From: Comamonadaceae bacterium | GTDB lineage: Bacteria; Pseudomonadota; Gammaproteobacteria; Burkholderiales; Burkholderiaceae_C | Length of the DNA: 60,075 bases | Assembly (NCBI GenBank): GCA_947447985.1 | Contig: CANFLX010000015.1 | Span: 1-60,075 of the forward strand | Reading direction: 5' to 3' | In this document: positions 44,579 through 52,244 of the stretch, piece after piece | Position numbering within the stretch: position 1 is the first letter of the stretch | Layout of the letters: each line of letters opens with the position of its first letter | Notes under the pieces: generated by a model | The model's database searches: none | The model's input: only the letters and a program-made list of their open reading frames with translations | Told to the model about the DNA's origin: nothing | Made by a program: the position numbers and the translations under genes

Positions 44579-45361
44579 CTAAATCAAACAAAGTTTATTA
44601 TCTTTTACGGAAAAAACCGAAAGCGCAGAAGGTTCCTCTTTAACAATGAGATCACTTATCTGAACGACTGCGTCGTTTATGTTATCAAACGAGATACCAT
44701 CCAACTGCCACGGCGAGTAACGCCACCAACGAATTGAGGTTAGTCTATTAACGACTTCCACCGAAAATCTCATCTTCAAAACTCGAGCTGGCACCCCGCC
44801 CACGATCGCGTAGGGAGGAACATCTTTAGTAACAACGGCACCCGCTGCAATCACCGAGCCATCACCAATGGTAACCCCCGAGATAATAATAGCGCCGAAA
44901 CCGATCCAAACATCGTTACCGATAACTGTTTTCCGCTTCAGAGATTCCCGAGCCACTCTCTGTAAATTAGCGCTCGGGACTAAAGACGCATATTCTTTTT
45001 GATACTTAAAATTTTCGCCCACCGAAATTTTAAATGTTCTCTGATACTGAAACGGATTTGTAGAAAGCCAATCAACAGGGTGATCAAACTGCCCGACATT
45101 AACGCCCTTAGCAACAGAGCAATAGCGACCTAGACTAACTTCGTTGAATAAACCTTCAGTGCAATAAGAGTAAGCACCTATAAACGACACTCCTTTGAAG
45201 GTAGCGTTATTTATACGAGCAGGAGCTTCAAAAGCAAACCCATTTCCCACAGACTTTACAGCCGATGACGTTGCATCGAGACCAAAAGAGTTAAGGAGCT
45301 TAGTCTTCTGAGCCAAATCAAGAGGCAACAAGAGCTCACGAAAATTATCAGTCAGCGGCAT
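44579..45361 (-). CDS. Hexapeptide-repeat (left-handed beta-helix) acyltransferase
   Basis: 260 aa. Hexapeptide turns run from [20 protein letters not shown] to the core [40 protein letters not shown] and [14 protein letters not shown], as in CatB/xenobiotic and O-acetyltransferases. The N-terminus ([16 protein letters not shown]) is longer than in CatB. It probably O-acetylates a glycan sugar with acetyl-CoA. Codon use is much more AT-rich than in rfbB. Confidence 0.87.
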   Translation of the reverse strand: MPLTDNFRELLLPLDLAQKTKLLNSFGLDATSSAVKSVGNGFAFEAPARINNATFKGVSFIGAYSYCTEGLFNEVSLGRYCSVAKGVNVGQFDHPVDWLSTNPFQYQRTFKISVGENFKYQKEYASLVPSANLQRVARESLKRKTVIGNDVWIGFGAIIISGVTIGDGSVIAAGAVVTKDVPPYAIVGGVPARVLKMRFSVEVVNRLTSIRWWRYSPWQLDGISFDNINDAVVQISDLIVKEEPSALSVFSVKDNKLCLI

Positions 45362-45377
45362 TAAATACTAATCCAAG

Positions 45378-48035
45378 TCAAACATCCGAAACAAACGAAC
45401 GGTATACATCTAAATACTTTTCGGACATTATTTCACAACTTTGCTTCTTAGACTCGAATTTTTGCCAATTCTCCAAACGACTGATCGCATTCGTATAAGT
45501 AAAACTATTGGATCTAACATCAACCAAAAACCTAGTAATCGCGTCCACGTCGAAATCCTGCAATAAAAAGCCAGCACCCATATCTCTAACACGCTCTCCC
45601 ACAGCCCCGATGTCAAAAGCCAACACAGGCAAACCAGCAGCCCAAAGCTCAGTGAGCGTGTGACAATAGGTTTCTGGCCAAACGGAAAGCACACACCCAA
45701 TGTCTGGATTTATTGACTGAACTTTGCTCACAAAATCGCCTCGCTCATACCCGCCATGAACTATCATTTTCGAAACATCAACGTCAGAAGAAACGATTCC
45801 CAAAATATGGATCTCAATGCGCAGGTCCACCGCTTTGTGAGATAACGCTTCCAATACGCCCCCACCTTTCGCCTTTGAAATATTACCAGGAACCAAAAGC
45901 TTTAAAACCCCATCGAAATTAGGAAGTTTGGGAGCCCTAAAGGCATCAAAGTCGCGTCCGTGCGAAATAACATTGAAGGGATATTTTTGCAACAAAGGAT
46001 ATATTCCCAATATTGTATCTTTGGCGCCTTGACTAGTAGTTATGAACGCATCACATTTTAGCAACATAGCCTCCTGAATACGGCGCCATTCAGATATCAT
46101 ATTGTTTTTCAAAATAACTGCCTGGTTTTTCGGCCACAATTCCCAAGTGCAATCACCGCTGCCGCTTGTACACCTGCCGCCGCAGTACTTTAGCTCATTA
46201 TCTAATAATTTTACCGTTGGGCAGATAGTGTAAAAATCATGAAAAGAGAAAACAATTGGTATGCCCAAAGTTCTAGTGACGTTAACCAATCCCAAACTAT
46301 GCCATGCAATGTGGCGTATGTGAACAAGCTCAAAAGAATAACCGATCAATAAATTCCGAATGATATTATCATATTTATCAGATTGATGAGGGAACATCTC
46401 AATGGAGTCGTCAATGTATCCTGTAAACAACAATGCGTACTTTCCATTATTAAAATGGTAGAGATCTATTTTTGAGGAGTTACAGTAAAGGACAAATGCT
46501 TCAACTTTTTTGGATATTCCGTTCATCAAATCTTCATTAGTTTGGGGAGTACCACCCGTTTTAGTAGACAGGACGTATAAAATCCTAGGTTTGACTGCTG
46601 GTCGTTCCAAATTAATTAGATCATTTAGCGCTTGAATTTCTTCGCGCGTACCGACTATATCGCCCCTTTGCATGAATGAACGAACCATCTTTGTATATTC
46701 CGGATATTTTTGGTCAATGATCGCACGCCCGTCAGCGAGCAACTTTGTCTTTTCATTCCCAAAACTTGCAGACTTGACGTGATAGATGTAAGTAGATCTT
46801 GCGATAACATGCTTCCAATTTTTCCGAATTCCCCTCATTGAGAAATCATTTTCCTCGCCATAACCACGCGGAAAACTCTCACTATCCAGTAATCCAACAT
46901 CGCTAAGACAATCACGACGGATGTACATACAAAAACCGTGCCCCGTCGGCGTTTCCGGATATGTCTTTGGCACTGATTGATTAATTGCCCGAGCCCATTG
47001 TGACAAAGTATAACCATCGGGAATGAGATTTTCCTTACCGGGAACCGGAACAGAAAAAGCGCCTGCGTTGTTGGAAAACGCAGTGGCAGTTCCTACTTGC
47101 GCCTCAGAATAGGCAGCCAATTTTAAATTAACAAGCCAATTTGGGGTGACTATTGTATCGGAATTCAATAAGATAACATCCGACATACTCGCCAATTTCA
47201 AACCCCGATTCACTGTGCTGGTGAATCCTAGGTTGCGTTCGTTTTGATAAATCTCCACATTATCCAATAACTCATAGCGCAATAGTAATTCGTTTACAGC
47301 CGGGTCTGTACTCGAATCATTTATCAATATCAACCTGTACGACTTGTGCGTATGCATCAAAACGGAATTTAGGCATCGTTCCAAATCCTCCGCAGCGTTA
47401 AATATTGGCACTATAATGGCTATCGGATAAATATTACAAGATAATAGTTTGTAATCCAGCTTCGGTTCTGCATTCTCAGCACCAAAACTGGACACACGCG
47501 ACCACCAAGATGTCACATTATTTTCGGGATCCGAAGTTAAATATCCATTCTTTTTTCCAATAATTTCGTAATGAACTACCGGATTAATGCCGGAATCAGA
47601 AACTAATGGATATTTTAAAAGATACCATTTGACATCGAATCTAGGTCCTGGGCTTCTTTTCTCTCTCAATCCATTTCTTGTAAAATGATCAAGTGGATTG
47701 ATTTTTTTATTAGCCCCAACATCCGCGTACTCTTTAACGTACCATGATGCGTCAAAATAACCTGATTCGGAAATTATCTTCATTAAATCCTTCTTCTGCA
47801 TTGCCTTAATTTTATCAATTAATTCAATAGCCTCCTCATATATCGGTTCGGAGCCGACTCCAGGCAGTCCAGGTTTAACACTTCGACGTTTTTTCGCGAT
47901 AGATATATTTATCGATAACATCGATTTATTTTTGGGATTGGCTTGTATAGCCAATTCAAAAAACTCCAGTGCCACGTCGTAACGACCTGCTACAAAAGCA
48001 GCATTACCTAATTTCACAAAATTCGTTTCGGTCAT
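45378..48035 (-). CDS. Large dual-domain glycosyltransferase (GT2 plus GT4)
   Basis: 885 aa. Order: a TPR-like start (LGNAAFVAGRYDVALEFFEL); two copies of a FDxxWY-motif repeat (YFDASWYVKEYADVGANK and RFDVKWYLLKYPLV), seen in many bacterial glycosyltransferases; a GT2 domain (AIIVPIFNAAEDLERCLNSV, ILLNSDTIVTPNWLVNLKL) from ~205; and a GT4-type C-terminal half (GNISKAKGGGVLEALS, SVWPETYCHTLTELWAAGLP). It could add two different sugars in sequence. Composition is AT-rich throughout. Confidence 0.85.
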   Translation of the reverse strand: MTETNFVKLGNAAFVAGRYDVALEFFELAIQANPKNKSMLSINISIAKKRRSVKPGLPGVGSEPIYEEAIELIDKIKAMQKKDLMKIISESGYFDASWYVKEYADVGANKKINPLDHFTRNGLREKRSPGPRFDVKWYLLKYPLVSDSGINPVVHYEIIGKKNGYLTSDPENNVTSWWSRVSSFGAENAEPKLDYKLLSCNIYPIAIIVPIFNAAEDLERCLNSVLMHTHKSYRLILINDSSTDPAVNELLLRYELLDNVEIYQNERNLGFTSTVNRGLKLASMSDVILLNSDTIVTPNWLVNLKLAAYSEAQVGTATAFSNNAGAFSVPVPGKENLIPDGYTLSQWARAINQSVPKTYPETPTGHGFCMYIRRDCLSDVGLLDSESFPRGYGEENDFSMRGIRKNWKHVIARSTYIYHVKSASFGNEKTKLLADGRAIIDQKYPEYTKMVRSFMQRGDIVGTREEIQALNDLINLERPAVKPRILYVLSTKTGGTPQTNEDLMNGISKKVEAFVLYCNSSKIDLYHFNNGKYALLFTGYIDDSIEMFPHQSDKYDNIIRNLLIGYSFELVHIRHIAWHSLGLVNVTRTLGIPIVFSFHDFYTICPTVKLLDNELKYCGGRCTSGSGDCTWELWPKNQAVILKNNMISEWRRIQEAMLLKCDAFITTSQGAKDTILGIYPLLQKYPFNVISHGRDFDAFRAPKLPNFDGVLKLLVPGNISKAKGGGVLEALSHKAVDLRIEIHILGIVSSDVDVSKMIVHGGYERGDFVSKVQSINPDIGCVLSVWPETYCHTLTELWAAGLPVLAFDIGAVGERVRDMGAGFLLQDFDVDAITRFLVDVRSNSFTYTNAISRLENWQKFESKKQSCEIMSEKYLDVYRSFVSDV

Positions 48036-48043
48036 ATTATGGT

Positions 48044-49357
48044 CTATATAATCTTAAAATCCATAATGCGTATCTGCGAGTGCGCATCTTTAACGTTAAT
48101 ATCTTGGTTTGGTTGCTTCGTTTTTTGCACCAATAGTGAAAGCACATTTTCTTCTCGCCAACGCGATTTATCAACAACCGGCTCACTGCTTCCAATATCA
48201 CTTCTTACTAATACCTCATGCGCGAGTATTTCATCATTAAATATTTTTGATAATTTCATTCTTGTTTTTTTTACATCATCTCTATATATAACGAATTTAT
48301 AATTATTTTTATCGATTACAATTTCAGGCCGACTAATGGGCAAATGCAAACTTCCACGACCAAAAATATTGAACTTCTTGCTCCGCTTAGATATTATTTT
48401 TAGCACCCATTTCCCTTCAACCATCCGCAGGTACTGATACTGAGGTACCCCTTTTTCGTCATTCGCATAAAAAACCACATGCGGGTCATTGTTGCAATCT
48501 GTTGCCATACTGCATTGATTAATTAAATTATTACCCGCCGTTATTTCTTGAATTACCTCGGCGGCATCTGGAGTAATTGGAAGTTTATAGACTTCGCCGC
48601 TAGCTTTTCTCCAAGTCAATCCACCATCAAGTGATTTTGCATAACATATATTGACATTGTGTACTAGCGACTTATTAGCAGTGGCGTATCTCCATACAAA
48701 CGTTAAATGCAGAACTCCCACGTTATCGATTACTGGATTATTCCAATATGCATTGCAACTGAATGGCTTTTGATTTACTCCACTCAATATTGCATCATCG
48801 CTATCGTTCCACTCCTTCTTCAGTTCATCATATTTTTTAATTCGCGCCGACCCACAATTATGAAACCCGTCTCTATATAAAAATATTAATGAAGTCCCAT
48901 CGAAAGGACCAATAAATGTAGGGTACGTGACATGATTTTCATGAAGTCCCGTCATACTCATTTCATCTGTCCAGTCGAATATACCGCCCTCAATTAAACC
49001 ACGCCTATATTTTAATTTTGTTGCATGGCATCCATACGCCAAATGGCAATAACCCCTTCTATCAACCCCAATACTTATACTATTATGCGCATCATTTATG
49101 TCATATTCTCCGCTTATATCGTGATGCGCTATTTCATTCGTATTTAAGTTTCTTTTTACAACTCGAATTATCTTGTTACTCAGGTAGTATGCCGCAATCT
49201 GATTTCCATTATTTGTTATTAATCCACTGCATCGATATATAACTTGATTTATTGAGTTTCCAGACCATGCGTAACCAAGTTTCACACAGTCGAAACCTTT
49301 TATCAATGTGTGCGATTTCCTGGTGTTTTTAGTATTCTTTATTTTTCTTTGCGTCAT
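48044..49357 (-). CDS. BNR/BNR_4-type beta-propeller protein, possibly polysaccharide-lyase related
   Basis: 437 aa. The pattern NDAHNSISIGVDRRGYCHLAYG followed by CHATKLKYRRG is the propeller signature of BNR_4 proteins, which include ulvan and related polysaccharide lyases (PL24/PL25), where the histidines of HN and GCH-like motifs are catalytic. GLTWRKASG is an Asp-box. No signal peptide is seen (MTQRKIKNTKNTRKSHT is basic), so it would be cytosolic or exported by another route. It overlaps the upstream glycosyltransferase gene by 29 bp. Role in a synthesis locus is unclear: lyase, glycan sensor or modifying enzyme. Confidence 0.72.
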   Translation of the reverse strand: MTQRKIKNTKNTRKSHTLIKGFDCVKLGYAWSGNSINQVIYRCSGLITNNGNQIAAYYLSNKIIRVVKRNLNTNEIAHHDISGEYDINDAHNSISIGVDRRGYCHLAYGCHATKLKYRRGLIEGGIFDWTDEMSMTGLHENHVTYPTFIGPFDGTSLIFLYRDGFHNCGSARIKKYDELKKEWNDSDDAILSGVNQKPFSCNAYWNNPVIDNVGVLHLTFVWRYATANKSLVHNVNICYAKSLDGGLTWRKASGEVYKLPITPDAAEVIQEITAGNNLINQCSMATDCNNDPHVVFYANDEKGVPQYQYLRMVEGKWVLKIISKRSKKFNIFGRGSLHLPISRPEIVIDKNNYKFVIYRDDVKKTRMKLSKIFNDEILAHEVLVRSDIGSSEPVVDKSRWREENVLSLLVQKTKQPNQDINVKDAHSQIRIMDFKII

Positions 49358-51218
49358 GGTTTATTTTTGATATAATATTATTTGCAACATTTTGAATTGA
49401 CCAAAAAGCCTCCCCTTTTGACTTGGCAACCCAACTATTCATTCGAGCTTTCGAAAATGCTGCTGACGCGTCATCTATATCAACATTGGCCCATTCTATA
49501 TTTAGCTCTTCACTCCCAATCCAATAATATTCAGCAGTCCTGATTTTTATAAGATCATACTTAACGAAAATAATTTCGCTTATTTCCTTAAAATCCACAT
49601 TACCAGAATAGTTCGTGGCTATGACTGGTTTTCCAAGTTGTAGCGCCTCCGCAATCGTCCGTCCAAACCCCTCCGCCCTGTGCAGCGACACATAGGCGTC
49701 ACAACAATCAATAAGTCCCAATACATCAGGCCTGTCCATGGTTTCAGTCAGCACTTGTATGCGCTTATCTGATTTGCACTCATTTAAAAATTCCTGCCAT
49801 TCCTTGTTTTCTGGATTGGTATTCATGGTCTTCAGCACCAAACCAACCGTTTTGTCGGTTTGTGGAAACGCTTGCTTAAAAGCATTCACCGCAGCCATCG
49901 GGTTTTTGCGAGCAACCGATGAGTTAAAGTCAAAAACATAAAGAAACAAGTACTTATTCTCAGGTAGCCCATAGTACTTGCGGGGGTGCCTTTTGATCCT
50001 GTCCACACTCACCGCCAGGGGGACCAAGTGCACTGGCTTGTCGGTAGACCGTTTGTACATTTCTTCTAAAAATGTGCTGCTGGCCCACACTTCGTCCACC
50101 AACTTAAAAGCGTGAGGCTGCCATGCCTTGGGGAACACGCTCAGTTCCCAGGGCCACCAGCCTATGTTGTGGTAACCCTCAAAAGCACTTGCACCCTTTT
50201 GCATAAACACTCGGCTAGCGGTGTCAAACGCAGGCAAACAAAAAATGTTGTTTCTGTAAGGTGGCAGTTCTTTGCTGTGCAATTCGTGGGTTTTTCCCTT
50301 TAGCAAGTTATCTGCCTGCCTGATATTGCCCGCATCCACATTCACCACGTGGTAAGGAATATGGGCTGCTTCACAGCAAGCCACCGCCATACGCAGGTCT
50401 TCGCCGATACCCAGTTCGCCATAGGCGAATCCGTAGAGGTTGACGCCAAAGGGCTTGTCCTCTTTGGGCGTTGGGCTGCTTGGCGTGGGCGTGTAGCTTG
50501 TGGTGTCTGTGGCCGCGCTGGTCCATGCCAATTGTGGGCCTTTGTATTCTGGCTGCGACTTAACCCACGACTTCCAACGGCCCGCCACCAAGGGGGCAAT
50601 ATTGAGCTGGCCCACCACGCCAAAAAACCAAGCCAAGTAAGCGATTCGGCCGTCTGCGGTGTAGATATTGCGCGCCTGTTGGGTGGGCTCATCCATCAAA
50701 CGCCATAGCAGATACATCAGCAATGTGGCCGAAGGCGCCGCATTTGCTTGGGCTGGCTCACCAGATATTGATTGCGTGTTAGGCACGGGTTGGTCTAGCA
50801 TGGCCACCACATGGCGGGGTGCGTAAGCTGCAAGCCGATGGTCTGCCAGACCCACGACCATGGCCCAGGCAAAAAACCTTTCGTTATCCAGCTTGCCGTC
50901 CACCACATAGGCCTGAAGCGCGTCAGGCCGCAGGCGTGCAAGTGTTTTGACAACCTGTGGCACCTCGATGGGCATACCCCCAATCGTGGAAGCACCTGAA
51001 GAAGCAAACAAGGTTTGCTGCTCTTGCTCCGTCAGCGCCATGGCCCAGGCGGGGTATTCTTGGCGACCTTTGATCAGCCACCATTCGCCAAATGCGGGGT
51101 TGTCTATGGTATTAAATGCGTTGCGCAGGTCTTTGCGCAACAGCCATGCAAACTGCTTGGCCAGTTCCGCATCCAAGCCAGATGCTGATTCAGTGAACAT
51201 TTTGGTGCGAGCCAGCAT
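49329..51218 (-). CDS. Glycosyltransferase (GT4-type) with large N-terminal domain
   Basis: 629 aa from the ATG at 51218. Residues 1-250 are a helical domain (LAKQFAWLLRKDLRNAFN, GEWWLIKGRQEYPAWAMAL) of unknown role. GT4 part: PFGVNLYGFAYGELGIGEDL, AGRGxKNP-like ARKNPMAAVNAFKQAF, and EGFGRTIAEALQLGKPVIA, the E-x7-E sugar-nucleotide site. The last ~200 residues are encoded by AT-rich DNA, the rest by GC-rich DNA, so the gene looks mosaic. It lies 8 bp after the methyltransferase stop. Confidence 0.83.
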   Translation of the reverse strand: MLARTKMFTESASGLDAELAKQFAWLLRKDLRNAFNTIDNPAFGEWWLIKGRQEYPAWAMALTEQEQQTLFASSGASTIGGMPIEVPQVVKTLARLRPDALQAYVVDGKLDNERFFAWAMVVGLADHRLAAYAPRHVVAMLDQPVPNTQSISGEPAQANAAPSATLLMYLLWRLMDEPTQQARNIYTADGRIAYLAWFFGVVGQLNIAPLVAGRWKSWVKSQPEYKGPQLAWTSAATDTTSYTPTPSSPTPKEDKPFGVNLYGFAYGELGIGEDLRMAVACCEAAHIPYHVVNVDAGNIRQADNLLKGKTHELHSKELPPYRNNIFCLPAFDTASRVFMQKGASAFEGYHNIGWWPWELSVFPKAWQPHAFKLVDEVWASSTFLEEMYKRSTDKPVHLVPLAVSVDRIKRHPRKYYGLPENKYLFLYVFDFNSSVARKNPMAAVNAFKQAFPQTDKTVGLVLKTMNTNPENKEWQEFLNECKSDKRIQVLTETMDRPDVLGLIDCCDAYVSLHRAEGFGRTIAEALQLGKPVIATNYSGNVDFKEISEIIFVKYDLIKIRTAEYYWIGSEELNIEWANVDIDDASAAFSKARMNSWVAKSKGEAFWSIQNVANNIISKINHDAKKNKEY

Positions 51219-51225
51219 AAGCAGG

Positions 51226-52197
51226 CTAGCGTTTTTGCACCACAATGGTGTTAGACAAGACTTGGTCTTCGTCCGACAGCATACCGTCTTCACGAATCTC
51301 TAAGCATTGGCAGTTGGCTTCGGTCATGATCGAAAACAGAGCGGTTTGAGGCAGGTAATGCATTTCCAGCGTATCTGGCGGGGTACTCGCCAAATAGCGC
51401 TCAGATTCAAATAAATATCCGTTTTTATAGGTGGGTATCTGCACATAAGCCACCCCACCCGATCGCAGCTTCGACAACAGACTAAGCAACATCCAAGCCA
51501 TGATTGGAGGCGGATTGTGTTGCAAGGTTATGACACTGATGATGGCGTCAACTTGTGGCAGTTGATTTATCTGTTCTACGTTGTGCCAGTGCTGCAGTTC
51601 TACGTTTTGCACACCTTTGCTGGCCAAATGGCTTCTTGCAATATCAAGGTGCTTGCCGGAAATATCTGCAGCGATGACTTTTTCAAAAGCCCCCGCCAAA
51701 TAACTGGTAACTCGCCCTACCCCACACCCCACCTCCAAACACGTAGTGAGTTGGGCGGGATTGACACCGCATCGGCGCAGAGTCGCCAAAAAAATTTGGC
51801 ACGCACTGTTGCCAGACGTGTAAAACTGATCGCGGTTCTGTTCAAATTCCGCTAGGTAGTTTTGCGGCTGGGTAACAACGGACCAGTAGGGCTCGGTGGC
51901 ACCTAAGTTTTCCCACTGTTTGTGAATGCGTTCAAACATTTGGCCCAACACCTCGGCAGATACTTGTGTCTCTACTGGTATTTTGGGCAAATTAAAAGGA
52001 TGCCGATGGCGGTTTTGCGGGGGTTTCTCTAATTTACTGCCCAAGCGACGCATGAACTCTGGCGAGCTCATAAATATGCTGCTCAGTTGGTCCAGCGTTT
52101 GCGCACTTTGGCAATAGTTGGCCACCACGTCGGCATTCTCTGGTTCGCGGCCCAGAAACAGTTTGTAAGCGTGGCTGACTTCTTCGGGGGTAATCAA
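51226..52197 (-). CDS. Methyltransferase with N-terminal DUF4214-like segment
   Basis: 323 aa from a TTG start at 52197 preceded by AAGGA. Residues 5-50 (AYKLFLGREPENADVVANY, IFMSSPEFMRR) resemble DUF4214, a motif frequent in type I-secreted or glycan-cluster proteins. A class I methyltransferase follows (TCLEVGCGVGRVTSYLAG, VIAADISGKHLDIARSHL, ISVITLQHNPPP). An ATG 18 bp upstream encodes only MKKDI before a stop. Likely a sugar or polymer-end methyltransferase. Confidence 0.82.
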   Translation of the reverse strand: MITPEEVSHAYKLFLGREPENADVVANYCQSAQTLDQLSSIFMSSPEFMRRLGSKLEKPPQNRHRHPFNLPKIPVETQVSAEVLGQMFERIHKQWENLGATEPYWSVVTQPQNYLAEFEQNRDQFYTSGNSACQIFLATLRRCGVNPAQLTTCLEVGCGVGRVTSYLAGAFEKVIAADISGKHLDIARSHLASKGVQNVELQHWHNVEQINQLPQVDAIISVITLQHNPPPIMAWMLLSLLSKLRSGGVAYVQIPTYKNGYLFESERYLASTPPDTLEMHYLPQTALFSIMTEANCQCLEIREDGMLSDEDQVLSNTIVVQKR

Positions 52198-52244
52198 GCT
52201 AGATGTCCTTTTTCATACGATCGCCCTGGTGGTTTGGGCTGGCT

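Larger units (their letters stand above)
44558..49950. other. AT-rich glycan-gene cassette
   Basis: By eye the DNA from just upstream of rfbB to inside the GT4 gene near 49.9 kb has far more A+T than both sides. It covers the acyltransferase, the dual glycosyltransferase, the BNR protein and the 3' part of the GT4 gene. No insertion sequence or direct repeats were found at the edges, so homologous exchange is more likely than transposition. The right edge is approximate. Confidence 0.6.

Noticed and set aside
44558..49950. AT-rich block as a prophage or genomic island with integrase
   Set aside because: No integrase, tRNA target, or flanking direct repeats; gene content is purely glycan related.
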